NCBI RefSeq assembly: GCF_001712755.1
Contig: NZ_MDKC01000013.1
Location: 279,631 to 343,630 of the forward strand
Direction of reading: 5' to 3'
Origin: Gottfriedia luciferensis
GTDB lineage: Bacteria > Bacillota > Bacilli > Bacillales > Bacillaceae_G
DNA: 64,000 nucleotides
Each line of letters opens with the position of its first letter. Position 1 is the stretch's first letter. The position numbers were made by a program, and so were the translations under genes. The notes under the pieces were generated by a model. The model saw only the letters and a program-made list of their open reading frames with translations, did no database searches and had not been told where the DNA came from. Below, one piece after another: positions 34,239 through 43,709 of this stretch.

Positions 34239-34271
34239 AAAAAAGAGTTCAATTTAGGTTGGACTCTTTTT
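34239..34271 (+). terminator. Terminator after the TcaA-like gene
   Basis: AAAAAGAGT…ACTCTTTTT stem followed by T-rich DNA. A related stem-loop recurs at 34731 beyond the interspersed repeat. The stretch 34272-34454 between is AT-rich, with nothing recognised. Confidence 0.8.
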
Positions 34272-34454
34272 AGAGTGTTGAAATATAAAAGCGTCAAATG
34301 TATATAAAGTGAAACTTATTGATAATATAATTTATTCTATGATTAGTATGTTTGAGCAGTTTTTTAATATCAACAAACTCTAGTAATCGATACTCTTGAG
34401 AAGTTGAATATATTTATGAGCTAATCTTTAGAAAAACAAGTGATATTTTTGACT

Positions 34455-34733
34455 GAAACTTATTAACAAACAACTATCTAGTATACGCTAAGTAAAGGCT
34501 ATTTGATTAGGTTTTTATTTTAGGCTTTTTTATGATGAATAAGTTGATTGGAACGGAGGGGTGCTCGACTCCTATGGGATAAGCGGGAAGGCTGAGACCC
34601 CGCAGGCTTGCCAAGGAGGCTCAGGTCTCGCCCCATGGAAAGCGAGCACCCTGAAGTGGAAATCAACATCATCCTACCCCTTTACGTAAATTTGATAATT
34701 AAATTGGTAAGATTGTTTTTCTATAGCGTGAAA
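34455..34733 (-). repeat. Interspersed repeat of about 280 bp, copy 2 (inverted)
   Basis: Reverse-complement homologue of 23252-23540. The GC-rich core here (34554-34655) carries arms GGGTGCTCG and CGAGCACCC enclosing CCTATGGG/CCCATGG pairs. AT-rich flanks on both sides also match the first copy. A short frame over its core (34608-34799) is a by-product and not a gene. Confidence 0.8.
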
Positions 34734-34762
34734 AGAGTCCAAATAAGTTGGGCTCTTTTTTT
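34731..34762 (+). terminator. Second terminator-like stem, similar to that at 34239
   Basis: AAAAGAGTCCAA (34731-34742) pairs with TTGGGCTCTTTT (34748-34759) with one G-T pair, followed by a T-run. Its resemblance to 34239-34271 suggests that the terminator was split or duplicated when the repeat came in. Confidence 0.7.
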
Positions 34763-34948
34763 GAATTCGAATTGGAAGATTCCACAATTATTAAACTGAG
34801 ATTAAAAGAGCACAATCCTTATTAAATGATTATTATAAGAAATATTTCTTTTTTCACATTTTAATGTCAAATATATGTAGTTTTATCACATTGCTTTTTT
34901 AAATAAGAATATTCGTTATAATGTATTAAAGAGAAATGTTTGGAGGTA

Positions 34949-35566
34949 ATGAAAAAGAATAGAATGTGGAAATTTATTAAAAAACTTCTTTTATTTACAC
35001 TTCTGATATCAATTATTGGGTTATTTGCGATCTATCGTTACTATTTCCAAGATGTATTGAAGTATGAAACACAAGTTTACACTGAATTAAAGACGTCTAA
35101 TTTAGAAGAATATACACCTTTATTACTAGGACTAATGATGCAAGAAACGAAGGGTAAAGGAAAAGATCCAATGCAGGCTTCAGAATCACTAGGGCTAGCA
35201 AAGGATAGTATTCAAGATACTTCAAAAAGCATACAACAAGGGGTATCACACTTTAAAGACGTGTATTCCTATGGTAAAAAGCAAGGCGTTGATTTACAAA
35301 CCATAATACAAAGTTACAATATGGGGATTGCTTATATTGATTTTGTAAAAACACATGGAGGTAAACATACAGATCAACTTGCTAAAACTTATTCTCTATC
35401 GATGGTGGAGAAGAATCCTGAGCTTTATACGTGTAATAATAATAAGAAAAATTTCAGATATCCATATTGTTATGGTGACTTCACATATAGTCAAAAAGTA
35501 ATGAAGAAAACAAAGTACTTCGAGATTTTAGTTCCGCTTAAAAATAATATAGTAGGAAAACCATAG
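34949..35566 (+). CDS. Lysozyme-like (CwlT N-domain type) muramidase/transglycosylase
   Basis: The product is about 205 aa with one N-terminal membrane helix (about 9-29). The catalytic region TPLLLGLMMQETKGKGKDPMQASESLG carries the active-site Glu (MMQE), with IIQSYNMGIAYIDFVKTHGG further on, as in the lysozyme-like domain of CwlT and related proteins. It would cleave glycan strands of peptidoglycan outside the membrane. The start is uncertain: GGAGG is only 2 nt from ATG 34949, and a further ATG lies at 34964. Monocistronic with its own terminator. Confidence 0.85.
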   Translation: MKKNRMWKFIKKLLLFTLLISIIGLFAIYRYYFQDVLKYETQVYTELKTSNLEEYTPLLLGLMMQETKGKGKDPMQASESLGLAKDSIQDTSKSIQQGVSHFKDVYSYGKKQGVDLQTIIQSYNMGIAYIDFVKTHGGKHTDQLAKTYSLSMVEKNPELYTCNNNKKNFRYPYCYGDFTYSQKVMKKTKYFEILVPLKNNIVGKP

Positions 35567-35607
35567 TCCATTAAGAAGAGATAAATGTCTTCTTTATGGA
35601 CTTTTTA
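35565..35607 (+). terminator. Terminator after the lysozyme-like gene
   Basis: A 15-bp stem AGTCCATTAAGAAGA/TCTTCTTTATGGACT with T5 following. The left arm overlaps the stop codon. Confidence 0.92.
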
Positions 35608-35872
35608 ACTTTTATTCTAGAATTGTGTCAATTTAATTACAAAATGGTTGTCCTTTCGATAAAATAAAACAATTTCCTTTTTTTACCGATATAATTATTG
35701 AAAAAACAATTCAAATTCCGACATTTTATGACTTATACTTAATTTTAGTGTAATTTTTTGTTAATTTCATTTAAAAAAAATTATAGTTTATTAATTTTAC
35801 TAGTTTAATAGAATTGGATTGTTTTATTCTACGGTTTAAATGTAAAAAGGGTAAGAAAGGAAAATTTGATAC
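35608..35872. other. AT-rich leader region of the SH3/glucosaminidase gene
   Basis: No gene is seen. TATAAT-like and TTGATTG-like hexamers are frequent because of the AT content; no single promoter can be chosen. Confidence 0.4.
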
Positions 35873-38707
35873 ATGAAAAAAATGGGAAGAGTACTTTTGG
35901 TATCAACAAGTATATTAGTAGGCACCTCCAGCATATCCTGTCCTAATATCGGTCTGGAAACATCAAAAGCGAGTGCAGCGATCGTAAATATTAAAACGAA
36001 GTATCAAACGACAGCAAATCTCAATTTAAGGCAAGGTGCAGGTGCAACCTATAAGACATTGTTGACTATTCCAAAAGGAAAAGTAATTACTGCAACACAG
36101 AAAAATGGTAACTGGTATAAAGTAACCTACAGTGGAATAACTGGTTGGGTAAATGGTACCTATTTAAATGAATATTATACATATACTACTCAAAGTACGG
36201 CTTATTATTTTACAAATAAAACTACAAAGCTATATCCAACACCTGATACCAAAAAAGCTGCAGTATATACTGTAGTTGCGAATAATGGATTTAGCAGTAC
36301 TCAAAAAGTAGTAAATAGCATTGGCCAAACTTGGTTCCGCGTCAGTTATAATGGCAAAACATTATACGTAAATAGCACTGATGTTACGAAAAGTACTGCA
36401 ACTACATTTGCTCAGACAGAGTATAAAGCAATTAAAATGGCTGGTCTATATCAATCATTTGGAAATGCCTCTAAAGTACTAGCGCAAATTCCAGTTGGTA
36501 CCGTTGTTACATCATCAAAACGAGTTGGTAACTGGTATTACGTTACGTTTAATGGAAAATCTGGTTATGTTTATATAAGTAACTTTACTAAAGTAACTAA
36601 TACATATATTACTCAAAACACGGCTTATTATTTAACAAATAAAACTACAAAGCTATATCCAACACCTGATACAAAAAATGCTTCAGTATATACTGTAGTA
36701 GCGAATAATGGATTTATCAGTACTCAAAAAGTAGTAAATAGCATTGGCCAAACTTGGCTCCGCGTCAGTTATAATGAAAAAACATTATACCTAAATAGCG
36801 CTGATGTTACGAAAAGTGCTTTAACTACATTTGAACAGACAAAGTATAAAGCAATTAATATAGCTGGTCTATATCAATCATTTGGAAATTCGTATAAAGT
36901 GCTAGCGCATATTCCAATTGGTACCGTTGTTTCATCATCAAAACGTATTGGTAACTGGTATAACGTTACGTTTAATGGAATAACAGGTTATGTTTATATA
37001 AGTAACTTTACTAAAGTAAATGAAATAAAATATGAAACTACAAGTACTGCATATTATTTTACGAAAGCAGTCACTAACTTATATGCAACTCCAGATGCGA
37101 CAAAACCTGTAGTAACTACAGTTAATGGAGATAATGGCTTTGCTTCAACTCAAAAAGCGACAGATTTAGTAGGGAAGATATGGTATCGAATTAATTACAA
37201 TGGACAAAATCTTTATGTTAAGAGTGAAGACGTAACTGCAAATAGCTTCACAACATTTACTACTACGAATTATAAGGCACTAAATGCAACATATTTATAT
37301 GAATCGTTCGGCGATGCATCAAAACAGCTTATTCAAATTCCAAAAGATACAGTTATCCCGATTAGCAAAAAAATTGGTAATTGGTATAGTGTGTCTTATA
37401 ACGGTGTAAATGGATATGTAAGAGCAGGAGATTTCGGAAAAAGTGATGTCGTGACGATAACGAATATAACAGATACGACGTATGTTACGACTTCAGAATT
37501 AAATTTACGTCAAACGTATGATGCTTCTTCATCATTGCTTACGGTAATACCGGTTAATATGGTTTTAATTGCAACTGATAAAACTTCTAACAATTGGTAT
37601 AAGGTTAGTTACAATGGGAAAACGGGATATGTATCCGGAACATATATCAAACAAGTAAAAACTGGTGACCCAATGACATCAAGAGATAGCTACCAGTTTA
37701 TTGATCTGCGTACACAATCTCCTGTAACTGCTTCGCAAATTAATACCTATATTGCTAATAATGTGAAAAGTGGAGTTAAGAGTATTCTGACTGGTCAAGG
37801 ACAATTATTTATTGATGCTGGAAATAAATATGGTGTAAATGCACTTTATTTAGCAGCACATGCCATTCATGAAAGTGGATTTGGTACATCTCAAATTTCA
37901 TTAGGAAAAAATAACTTATTTGGATTTGGTTCATATGATTCAACGCCATATATAGCATCATATAAATTTATGAGCGTTCAGGAGAATGTAGAGTATATTG
38001 CTCGCTCAATTAAATCTACTTACTTAAATCCAAGTAACTGGAAATATAAAGGTGCATATCTTGGATTCAGTACAAAAGATATGAGCAATGTAAGAATAGA
38101 TGGAGCGAGTGAAGGGATGAATTTTTATTACGCGACTGATCCAAACTGGGGTAAATTGATTGCTCAACATATGCAAAAAATTCTACCGTTTGATAAAGCG
38201 TATTATGATAAAGCTCAACCGAATACCACGATTCCAGGCAGTCCAACTACTCCTGTTGGTAGTGATGTATTCCCTGCTAATATCCAAGCGGTTGCAAAAG
38301 GAAATATTGATCTATATACCGCAAAGGGAGATACGACTAAAGTGAAATCGATTACAGCCGGTACAACTTTCCTTCTTCTTGAAAAAACAAATAATTATTG
38401 GTTTAAATTATCAATAAATGGAAATGTTTTTTGGACAAACAGTATCAAATTAAATGTATATAGCCAAACTTTATCTGTTAAAAACTTAGGTAGAGTAACA
38501 ACAGATGGTTTAAACGTGCGCTCAACTGCAACTACAATTGAAAATAATGTAATTGGCACATTAAACCTTAATAATTACGTAAGTATTGTTACAAATACAG
38601 ATGGTACTTTAACAATGGATAGTTCAAAAAAATGGTATAAAATCAAACTAGCGAATGGAAGCTTTGGATGGGTATCTTCAAGTTATGTTAAGCAAGAATT
38701 AAAATAA
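35873..38707 (+). CDS. Secreted N-acetylglucosaminidase with multiple SH3b repeats
   Basis: The product is 944 aa. A signal peptide ends about residue 37 (SKASA). SH3b units follow: a first one with ANLNLRQGAGATYKTL and GWVNGTYL, then long repeats of about 140 aa (STAYYFTNKTTKLYPTPD … GNWYYVTFNGKSGYVYISNFTKV) in three to four copies, and another near residue 545. Residues about 635-770 are a glucosaminidase domain (YLAAHAIHESGFGTSQISLGKNNLFGFG, with Glu in HES). SH3b units recur at the C-terminus. It is a LytD-like autolysin that cuts glycan strands, with SH3b units for wall binding. Two repeats are nearly identical at DNA level. Confidence 0.9.
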   Translation: MKKMGRVLLVSTSILVGTSSISCPNIGLETSKASAAIVNIKTKYQTTANLNLRQGAGATYKTLLTIPKGKVITATQKNGNWYKVTYSGITGWVNGTYLNEYYTYTTQSTAYYFTNKTTKLYPTPDTKKAAVYTVVANNGFSSTQKVVNSIGQTWFRVSYNGKTLYVNSTDVTKSTATTFAQTEYKAIKMAGLYQSFGNASKVLAQIPVGTVVTSSKRVGNWYYVTFNGKSGYVYISNFTKVTNTYITQNTAYYLTNKTTKLYPTPDTKNASVYTVVANNGFISTQKVVNSIGQTWLRVSYNEKTLYLNSADVTKSALTTFEQTKYKAINIAGLYQSFGNSYKVLAHIPIGTVVSSSKRIGNWYNVTFNGITGYVYISNFTKVNEIKYETTSTAYYFTKAVTNLYATPDATKPVVTTVNGDNGFASTQKATDLVGKIWYRINYNGQNLYVKSEDVTANSFTTFTTTNYKALNATYLYESFGDASKQLIQIPKDTVIPISKKIGNWYSVSYNGVNGYVRAGDFGKSDVVTITNITDTTYVTTSELNLRQTYDASSSLLTVIPVNMVLIATDKTSNNWYKVSYNGKTGYVSGTYIKQVKTGDPMTSRDSYQFIDLRTQSPVTASQINTYIANNVKSGVKSILTGQGQLFIDAGNKYGVNALYLAAHAIHESGFGTSQISLGKNNLFGFGSYDSTPYIASYKFMSVQENVEYIARSIKSTYLNPSNWKYKGAYLGFSTKDMSNVRIDGASEGMNFYYATDPNWGKLIAQHMQKILPFDKAYYDKAQPNTTIPGSPTTPVGSDVFPANIQAVAKGNIDLYTAKGDTTKVKSITAGTTFLLLEKTNNYWFKLSINGNVFWTNSIKLNVYSQTLSVKNLGRVTTDGLNVRSTATTIENNVIGTLNLNNYVSIVTNTDGTLTMDSSKKWYKIKLANGSFGWVSSSYVKQELK

Positions 38708-38736
38708 AAAAGTGACTCCTTGTGAGTCACTTTTTT
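38706..38736 (+). terminator. Terminator after the glucosaminidase gene
   Basis: AAAAAGTGACTC/GAGTCACTTTTT stem, 5-nt loop, T6. Confidence 0.93.
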
Positions 38737-38833
38737 ACTAGTTTAATTGAGTAACAACTTTAAAGAAAAATATGTTTATATGATACAATGAAAGATAGAA
38801 AATTATTTAAGTAGATTGGGGAGGAGTAAAATT

Positions 38834-40480
38834 TTGAAATCAACAATGTTAAAAGTAGGCTTATTAACGACGCTTTCCATTGGCTTAGTTGCTGGAAAAG
38901 CATCAGCAGCAACAGATTGGTCTACAAAATGTTTACCAATGGGCGAAATGAAACAAAATGCAAATCCATCTAATCAACAAGTTAACTGTTTACTAACGAA
39001 TGCAGCATTAAGTAAGAATATTCCACCTGAAGTTGTAAAATCAATAGCAATGAAAGAATCATCTTGGAGACAATTTGATGAAAAGGGGCAACCGGTTATT
39101 TCTTCAGATAATGGATTTGGAATTATGCAAGTTACAGATCCAAACGTTGATACAGAGAAATTAAAAAATGACATCGTCTATAATATTGAGACGGGCGTTA
39201 ATATTTTAAATCAGAAGTACGGATTATCTTCATTACCGAAAATAAATGGTGCGGGAAGAGAAATTATTGAAAACTGGTATTTTCCTGTTATGGCGTATAA
39301 CGGTACAATGCCTGTGAATAGTCCGTTAAAAAGAAATGATGATCATTTAATCATAAGGAATTTGGAAACTTACCAAGATAAAGTGTTTAAAATCATTGAA
39401 GACCAAAGTTTATTAGGAAGTACAAAACTTGCTCAATTTCCATTTGCCTATGATGATTTTAGTTATGATCCAAATCTAAGTGAAAGTATAAAATTTAATA
39501 AATTGAATTATACAATGACAAGTGGATTACATGAGTCTGTGTATTTATTGAAAAAAGGCGATATCGTTAAGGTAACAACAGCTGGTACAAAACTAAGAAC
39601 TCAACCAAATACTTCATCATCATATACATCCCAACCTTTAAATAAGGTTTTTGTTATTGATGGAGAATTTAAATATACTGATCCAAATAGTAGCTTAAAT
39701 CATTTTGTATGGTTCCCAGTAAAATCAACTGATGGAAAAACGTCAGGCTATATTGCTTCTTCATATATTGCCAAAAAGAAAGATTTTGTAGCTCCAATCG
39801 TAACAGGGGTGAAAAACAATATTTCTTATAATAAAGACGTAAAGATTACATTTGATGAAGGTACTGCTTTATTAAATGGTGCAAGTTTTAAAAATGGTCA
39901 AATCGTTAGTAAGCCAGGTAAATACACTTTAGTTGTGAAAGATGAAGAAAGTAACACAACGACAATCATCTTTACAATCGATAAAACAAAACCTACAACA
40001 CCAACAATGAATACAGTTTCAGATCAATCAACTACTATTACCGGAACAGCAGAAGCAGGTTCTACAGTTAAACTATATATAAATAGTAAGCTTCAAAAAA
40101 GCACAACAGCTGCTTCAAATAAAAGCTACAAATTTACAATTTCAAAGCAAAAAAGTGGAACGACAGTTAGTGTAACTGCTACGGATAAAGCTGGAAATGT
40201 AAGTACAACAAAGTCTTTAAAAGTATTAGATAAAACACCACCAGCTCTTCCAGTTGTTAATAAAGTTACTTCAAAATCTAAAACTGTTACAGGTAGTGCT
40301 GAGAAATATGCTTCAGTGAAGATTTATCGAGGAAGCACATTAATAGGTCAAAGCTCGGTTAATTCCAGTGGTAAATTTTCTGTATCAATAAAAGTACAGA
40401 AAGCAAACACATATTTAAAGGTTTATGTCATTGATAAATCAGGAAACAAAAGTGTTCGTACAATTAAAGTTGTAAAATAG
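38834..40480 (+). CDS. Secreted lytic transglycosylase-like protein with SH3 and Ig-like repeats
   Basis: The product is 548 aa from TTG 38834, chosen because GGGGAGG lies 9 nt before it and overlaps the earlier in-frame TTG 38816. A signal peptide ends KASA. An SLT-type lysozyme domain (about 50-170) has IPPEVVKSIAMKESSW (catalytic Glu), NGFGIMQVTDP and MAYNG. An SH3b-like segment (GTKLRTQPNTSSSYTSQPL … SGYIASSYIAK) follows. From about 325 there are three bacterial Ig-like modules (DKTKPTTPTMNTVSDQS, GTAEAGSTVKLYINS, GSAEKYASVKIYRGS). It is a cell-wall hydrolase with extended spacer or adhesion modules. Confidence 0.88.
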   Translation: MKSTMLKVGLLTTLSIGLVAGKASAATDWSTKCLPMGEMKQNANPSNQQVNCLLTNAALSKNIPPEVVKSIAMKESSWRQFDEKGQPVISSDNGFGIMQVTDPNVDTEKLKNDIVYNIETGVNILNQKYGLSSLPKINGAGREIIENWYFPVMAYNGTMPVNSPLKRNDDHLIIRNLETYQDKVFKIIEDQSLLGSTKLAQFPFAYDDFSYDPNLSESIKFNKLNYTMTSGLHESVYLLKKGDIVKVTTAGTKLRTQPNTSSSYTSQPLNKVFVIDGEFKYTDPNSSLNHFVWFPVKSTDGKTSGYIASSYIAKKKDFVAPIVTGVKNNISYNKDVKITFDEGTALLNGASFKNGQIVSKPGKYTLVVKDEESNTTTIIFTIDKTKPTTPTMNTVSDQSTTITGTAEAGSTVKLYINSKLQKSTTAASNKSYKFTISKQKSGTTVSVTATDKAGNVSTTKSLKVLDKTPPALPVVNKVTSKSKTVTGSAEKYASVKIYRGSTLIGQSSVNSSGKFSVSIKVQKANTYLKVYVIDKSGNKSVRTIKVVK

Positions 40481-40483
40481 TTT

Positions 40484-40526
40484 AAATACGATGCGATAAG
40501 TTTTTTTCTTATTGCATTGTATTTTT
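40484..40526 (+). terminator. Terminator after the transglycosylase gene
   Basis: AAATACGATGCGATAAG/CTTATTGCATTGTATTT stem with two G-T pairs and a T-rich tail. Confidence 0.85.
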
Positions 40527-40670
40527 TTTATTTTTCAAGTTCTTATTGGAAAGAGTAAATTTATTTGTTTCGGACTATACAATTGCTTCATTTCCAATGC
40601 TCGATAATTAAGTAGACGAGGATCTGTTTTTACAAAATATGTTTAAGAAGAATGCAATTTGTTTTTAATA

Positions 40671-40859
40671 TGTGGATAACTTGTGAATAAAATTAATACT
40701 TATCGACAGGAAGAAAAGATTAACAATTTTCATTTTGATAGAATTTTGTCGTATCTTTATATTTCTTGCCTACTTGAATTAATTTATAAACAAGCGGTTT
40801 GTGGATAAGTATTATATGTTATCCACAAATTGTTAATAAACTTCTGAAATTGTGGGTAA
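40671..40859. other. Cluster of DnaA boxes
   Basis: Three perfect DnaA boxes (TTATCCACA or its complement) at 40671-40679, 40800-40808 and 40819-40827, plus one-mismatch boxes at 40682-40690 (TGTGAATAA), 40700-40708 (TTATCGACA) and 40851-40859 (TGTGGGTAA), all within 190 bp of non-coding DNA. There is no dnaA or dnaN nearby, so this is not the origin. It resembles the DnaA-box clusters outside oriC that titrate DnaA in B. subtilis. Confidence 0.7.
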
Positions 40860-40932
40860 TTTTCGGAATTTAAAATGTTTTTTACCTTACAAAGTATTTT
40901 TATGATCAATACTATATATTATTAAAGAAATT

Positions 40933-40966
40933 AAAAGGCCATTTCCCAATTGAGAAATGGCCTTTT
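40933..40966. terminator. Terminator of the sugar-transferase gene
   Basis: A 13-bp perfect stem AAAAGGCCATTTC/GAAATGGCCTTTT lies 53 nt beyond the stop of the - strand gene at 41019. It has T-runs on both strands. Confidence 0.9.
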
Positions 40967-41018
40967 GGTGTTAAACTATTATTTTTAATAAGAGAATTTT
41001 GAACTTATCTTAAATTAC

Positions 41019-41675
41019 TTAACGAGCACCTTCACCAGTTAATACAACTTTAATTGTTTTAAACATAATTCGAATGTCTAACATAATTGAGCGATGTTCA
41101 ATATAGTGTAAATCCAAAACTAACTTCTCTTTCGGAGTTAATTCATACCCGCCATTCACTTGTGCCCAACCTGTTAACCCTGGTTTGACTGTTAAGCGAT
41201 TAGTGAAGCCTGGTACTTCATGATTAAATTTTACTAAAAAAAACGCTCTTTCTGGTCTAGGACCAACAAGACTCATATCTCCACGTAAGACATTGACGAA
41301 CTGCGGTAATTCATCGATACGAGTTTTTCGAAGGAAGTGACCAAGTTTTGTAATGCGAGGATCATCCGTACTAGCCCATTGTGGTCCATTTATCTCTGCA
41401 TCCATACGCATTGTTCTTAACTTGTAAATATTAAAAATCTTCCCATTTAATCCAACTCGTTCTTGGATGAAAAGAGCAGGACCAGGAGAATCAATTTTAA
41501 TTAATGCGATAAAGAACAATACGAATGGTAAAGAAATCACAAACGCGAGCGACGCAAAGACTATATCCAATGTTCTTTTTATAAATGAATAAAAAATACT
41601 TTTCTTTTTTAATGACTCAAGTTGTTGAATTGAGTAGCGGCTTTCAACCTTTTGTTGAGTATTCTGTAAGGCCAT
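41019..41675 (-). CDS. Undecaprenyl-phosphate sugar phosphotransferase (TuaA/EpsL-like)
   Basis: The product is 218 aa. One N-terminal membrane helix (about 36-60) is followed by the bacterial sugar-transferase core: RVGLNGKIFNIYKLRTM, DDPRITKLGHFLRKTRIDELPQ, MSLVGPRPER and VKPGLTGWAQVNG. The enzyme starts a glycan by moving a sugar-1-phosphate onto undecaprenyl phosphate. It stands alone, so it may prime the polymer of the locus at 1-18 kb or another one. In B. subtilis tuaA lies in the same chromosomal neighbourhood. Start ATG follows GGGGTG. Confidence 0.92.
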   Translation of the reverse strand: MALQNTQQKVESRYSIQQLESLKKKSIFYSFIKRTLDIVFASLAFVISLPFVLFFIALIKIDSPGPALFIQERVGLNGKIFNIYKLRTMRMDAEINGPQWASTDDPRITKLGHFLRKTRIDELPQFVNVLRGDMSLVGPRPERAFFLVKFNHEVPGFTNRLTVKPGLTGWAQVNGGYELTPKEKLVLDLHYIEHRSIMLDIRIMFKTIKVVLTGEGAR

Positions 41676-43004
41676 TTAAACACCCCAGTTTATAATTTAG
41701 GCCCATCCTTGCAAGTACATTGCAACATGTCCTAATGTATAACGTTTACGTTTTATAACATCATAACAATTATAAATGTTCGCAGAAAAAAATCAAATTA
41801 TTTTTATGTTACAAGCTTATTACTCCACATAAAAAGTTCACAAGGGTACCTTACACTTATAGTGTGTGCAAGAATGAATTATTAATCGGCATTACAATAA
41901 TTAGTAATTGATCAAACTTTTGTCCAGGTCGACTTTTTAAGTATTATTATTTTAGCTTAAAGTAAGTGGAATAATACGTCGCGTTAAAATAGCACTTTCC
42001 CAAAGGAATAAAACCCCATATAGATATTTTATCAGCTATTTGTCTTCCCTTATTTTCATACGCTATTGTAAGAAAATAAGTAAATAAAAACATTTGTTAA
42101 ATAAACAAAGAATCTAACTATTTGTGGGGATTAATCTTTTTTATAACCTTGGTTTTGTAATTGGGTATGTAATAACAATATTTTGATGATTCTCCTTATA
42201 ATTATTATGAATAAATATAGTTTTTTTATCCTTCCTTTAAAACCTTGTTTTTTGTTTCTCCAAAAATCAGCTCCCTCTTCGTAATTGCTCAAGAATTTTT
42301 TTACTTATTGAAAACCTCTTTTAGCACTTTTCATTGCTGTTATGTTTAATTTTGAATTAAGTAGGCGCAATTTATAATTTACGTAGTTCCATTAAGGACT
42401 ATATTAATATTCAGAGAGGAGTATTGCTTTTTTATCATATGATTGTAAATAAAATGCTCTTATTAACTGCATTTTTAATTACCGCATTATTAAACTTATT
42501 ACCACAGAAGAAATATGATTCTAATATTTTTGATCATTTAGGATAATCTTCTTCTTAAAAAAGGTGTAAACTTTAATTTTTAAATGAAAAAACAAATAAA
42601 TTAGTGGGGATATGCCTAGATATGACCAACGATGAAATGGATTTATCACTTAGTTTTCAATATTGTTAAATTTAATTTAAATTGAGTAGAAATCTCTTGA
42701 AGTGGTATCAGTAATTGATATAAATTTTATGCATTGTGGATAGACAGTTTGATATTCGTGCGAAAATGAAATCTTTACTTTTTTGTATGAAATGATTAAA
42801 TCATAATGGTTGATCATTGAAGTTGGTTAAAATTTAAAACTAAATTATTAAGCATTATTTCTAATGTTACTGTATAAAATCTTGTCAGTAAATACTTACT
42901 TTTGAAGAATGTTAGTGTTTTTTAAGGAATGGAATGAATAATTGTAGTAATATATTGAAGTGAGTCGAAATTTTGTTTAATTTAGTCGAAAGGTTAGGTG
43001 TTAA
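41676..43004. other. Long AT-rich stretch without a convincing gene
   Basis: About 1.3 kb with no frame that looks coding, apart from a possible 35-aa frame at 42439. There is no strong hairpin with a T-run. Base composition is similar to other gaps. It separates the sugar-transferase gene from the conserved yvyE-tagU-deg block and may be a decayed or deleted region. Confidence 0.5.
42439..42546 (+). CDS. Possible 35-aa single-helix membrane peptide
   Basis: A short frame (MIVNKMLLLTAFLITALLNL, then PQKKYDSNIFDHLG) contains one predicted membrane helix and a polar tail. AGAGAGGAG lies at 42413-42421, 17 nt before the ATG, or just before a TTG at 42424 in the same frame. Spacing is poor for both. 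Not recognised; may be chance. Confidence 0.2.
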   Translation: MIVNKMLLLTAFLITALLNLLPQKKYDSNIFDHLG

Positions 43005-43625
43005 ATGCTAGCGAATTATTTCACTGTTTGTGGCTTTGGTAGTCATGAGATTGAGATTGAAAAATCGAAATTTATTTGTTACATAAATGAAGCGAAAACT
43101 GAAGTTGATGCGCAACGATTCATTTCAGAAATTAAAAAAAAGCATTTTGATGCATCACATAATTGCTCAGCTTATTTAATCGGTGAAAATGATGAAGTTC
43201 AAAAAGCCAATGATGATGGTGAACCGAGTGGTACGGCTGGAGTTCCAATGTTAGAAGTTTTGAAAAAGAGAGATTTAAAAGATACTGTTGTTGTTGTAAC
43301 AAGGTATTTTGGCGGTAAAAAGCTTGGAGCAGGAGGATTAATTCGTGCATATGGACAAGCAGTCAGTGAAGGGCTAAACGCCGTTGGAATTGTTGAGCGG
43401 TCATTAGTTAAAGTAATGAACGTAAAGATAAATTATAAATTGTTAGGTAAAGTAGAGTTCGCTTTACGGAACTCGCATTATCATTTAGAAAATGTTAACC
43501 ACATGGAAGAAGTAAGCTTTGAACTTTGGATTAAGATTGATGAAGTAGATATCTTCAAAAACTGGATGATTGAGTTAACAAATGGTAGTTGCCATATAAA
43601 TGAAAGTATTGTTAAATACATGTAG
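43005..43625 (+). CDS. yvyE: YvyE/YigZ (IMPACT) family protein
   Basis: The product is 206 aa. The N-terminal UPF0029 domain has IEIEKSKFICYI, HNCSAYLIG, ANDDGEPSGTAGVPML and VVVTRYFGGKKLGAGGLIRAYG; a small ferredoxin-like C-terminal domain follows. Function is poorly defined; homologues are linked to translation regulation or RNA binding. It is immediately upstream of the LCP gene and before degS, as in B. subtilis. Confidence 0.93.
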   Translation: MLANYFTVCGFGSHEIEIEKSKFICYINEAKTEVDAQRFISEIKKKHFDASHNCSAYLIGENDEVQKANDDGEPSGTAGVPMLEVLKKRDLKDTVVVVTRYFGGKKLGAGGLIRAYGQAVSEGLNAVGIVERSLVKVMNVKINYKLLGKVEFALRNSHYHLENVNHMEEVSFELWIKIDEVDIFKNWMIELTNGSCHINESIVKYM

Positions 43626-43709
43626 TAGTCTAGCTTTATAAATAGTAAATTTATGACTAATTTTAAATAGAACAATCATACTAATTTTAAAGGAGGTCTA
43701 TTCGAACAT

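Noticed and set aside
34608..34799. A 63-aa frame on the plus strand
   Set aside because: It lies over the GC core of the interspersed repeat and the following terminator; no homology pattern and no ribosome site.
40671..40859. Chromosomal or plasmid replication origin
   Set aside because: DnaA boxes are present but there is no dnaA, dnaN or rep gene and no clear unwinding element linked to them; a titration cluster fits better.
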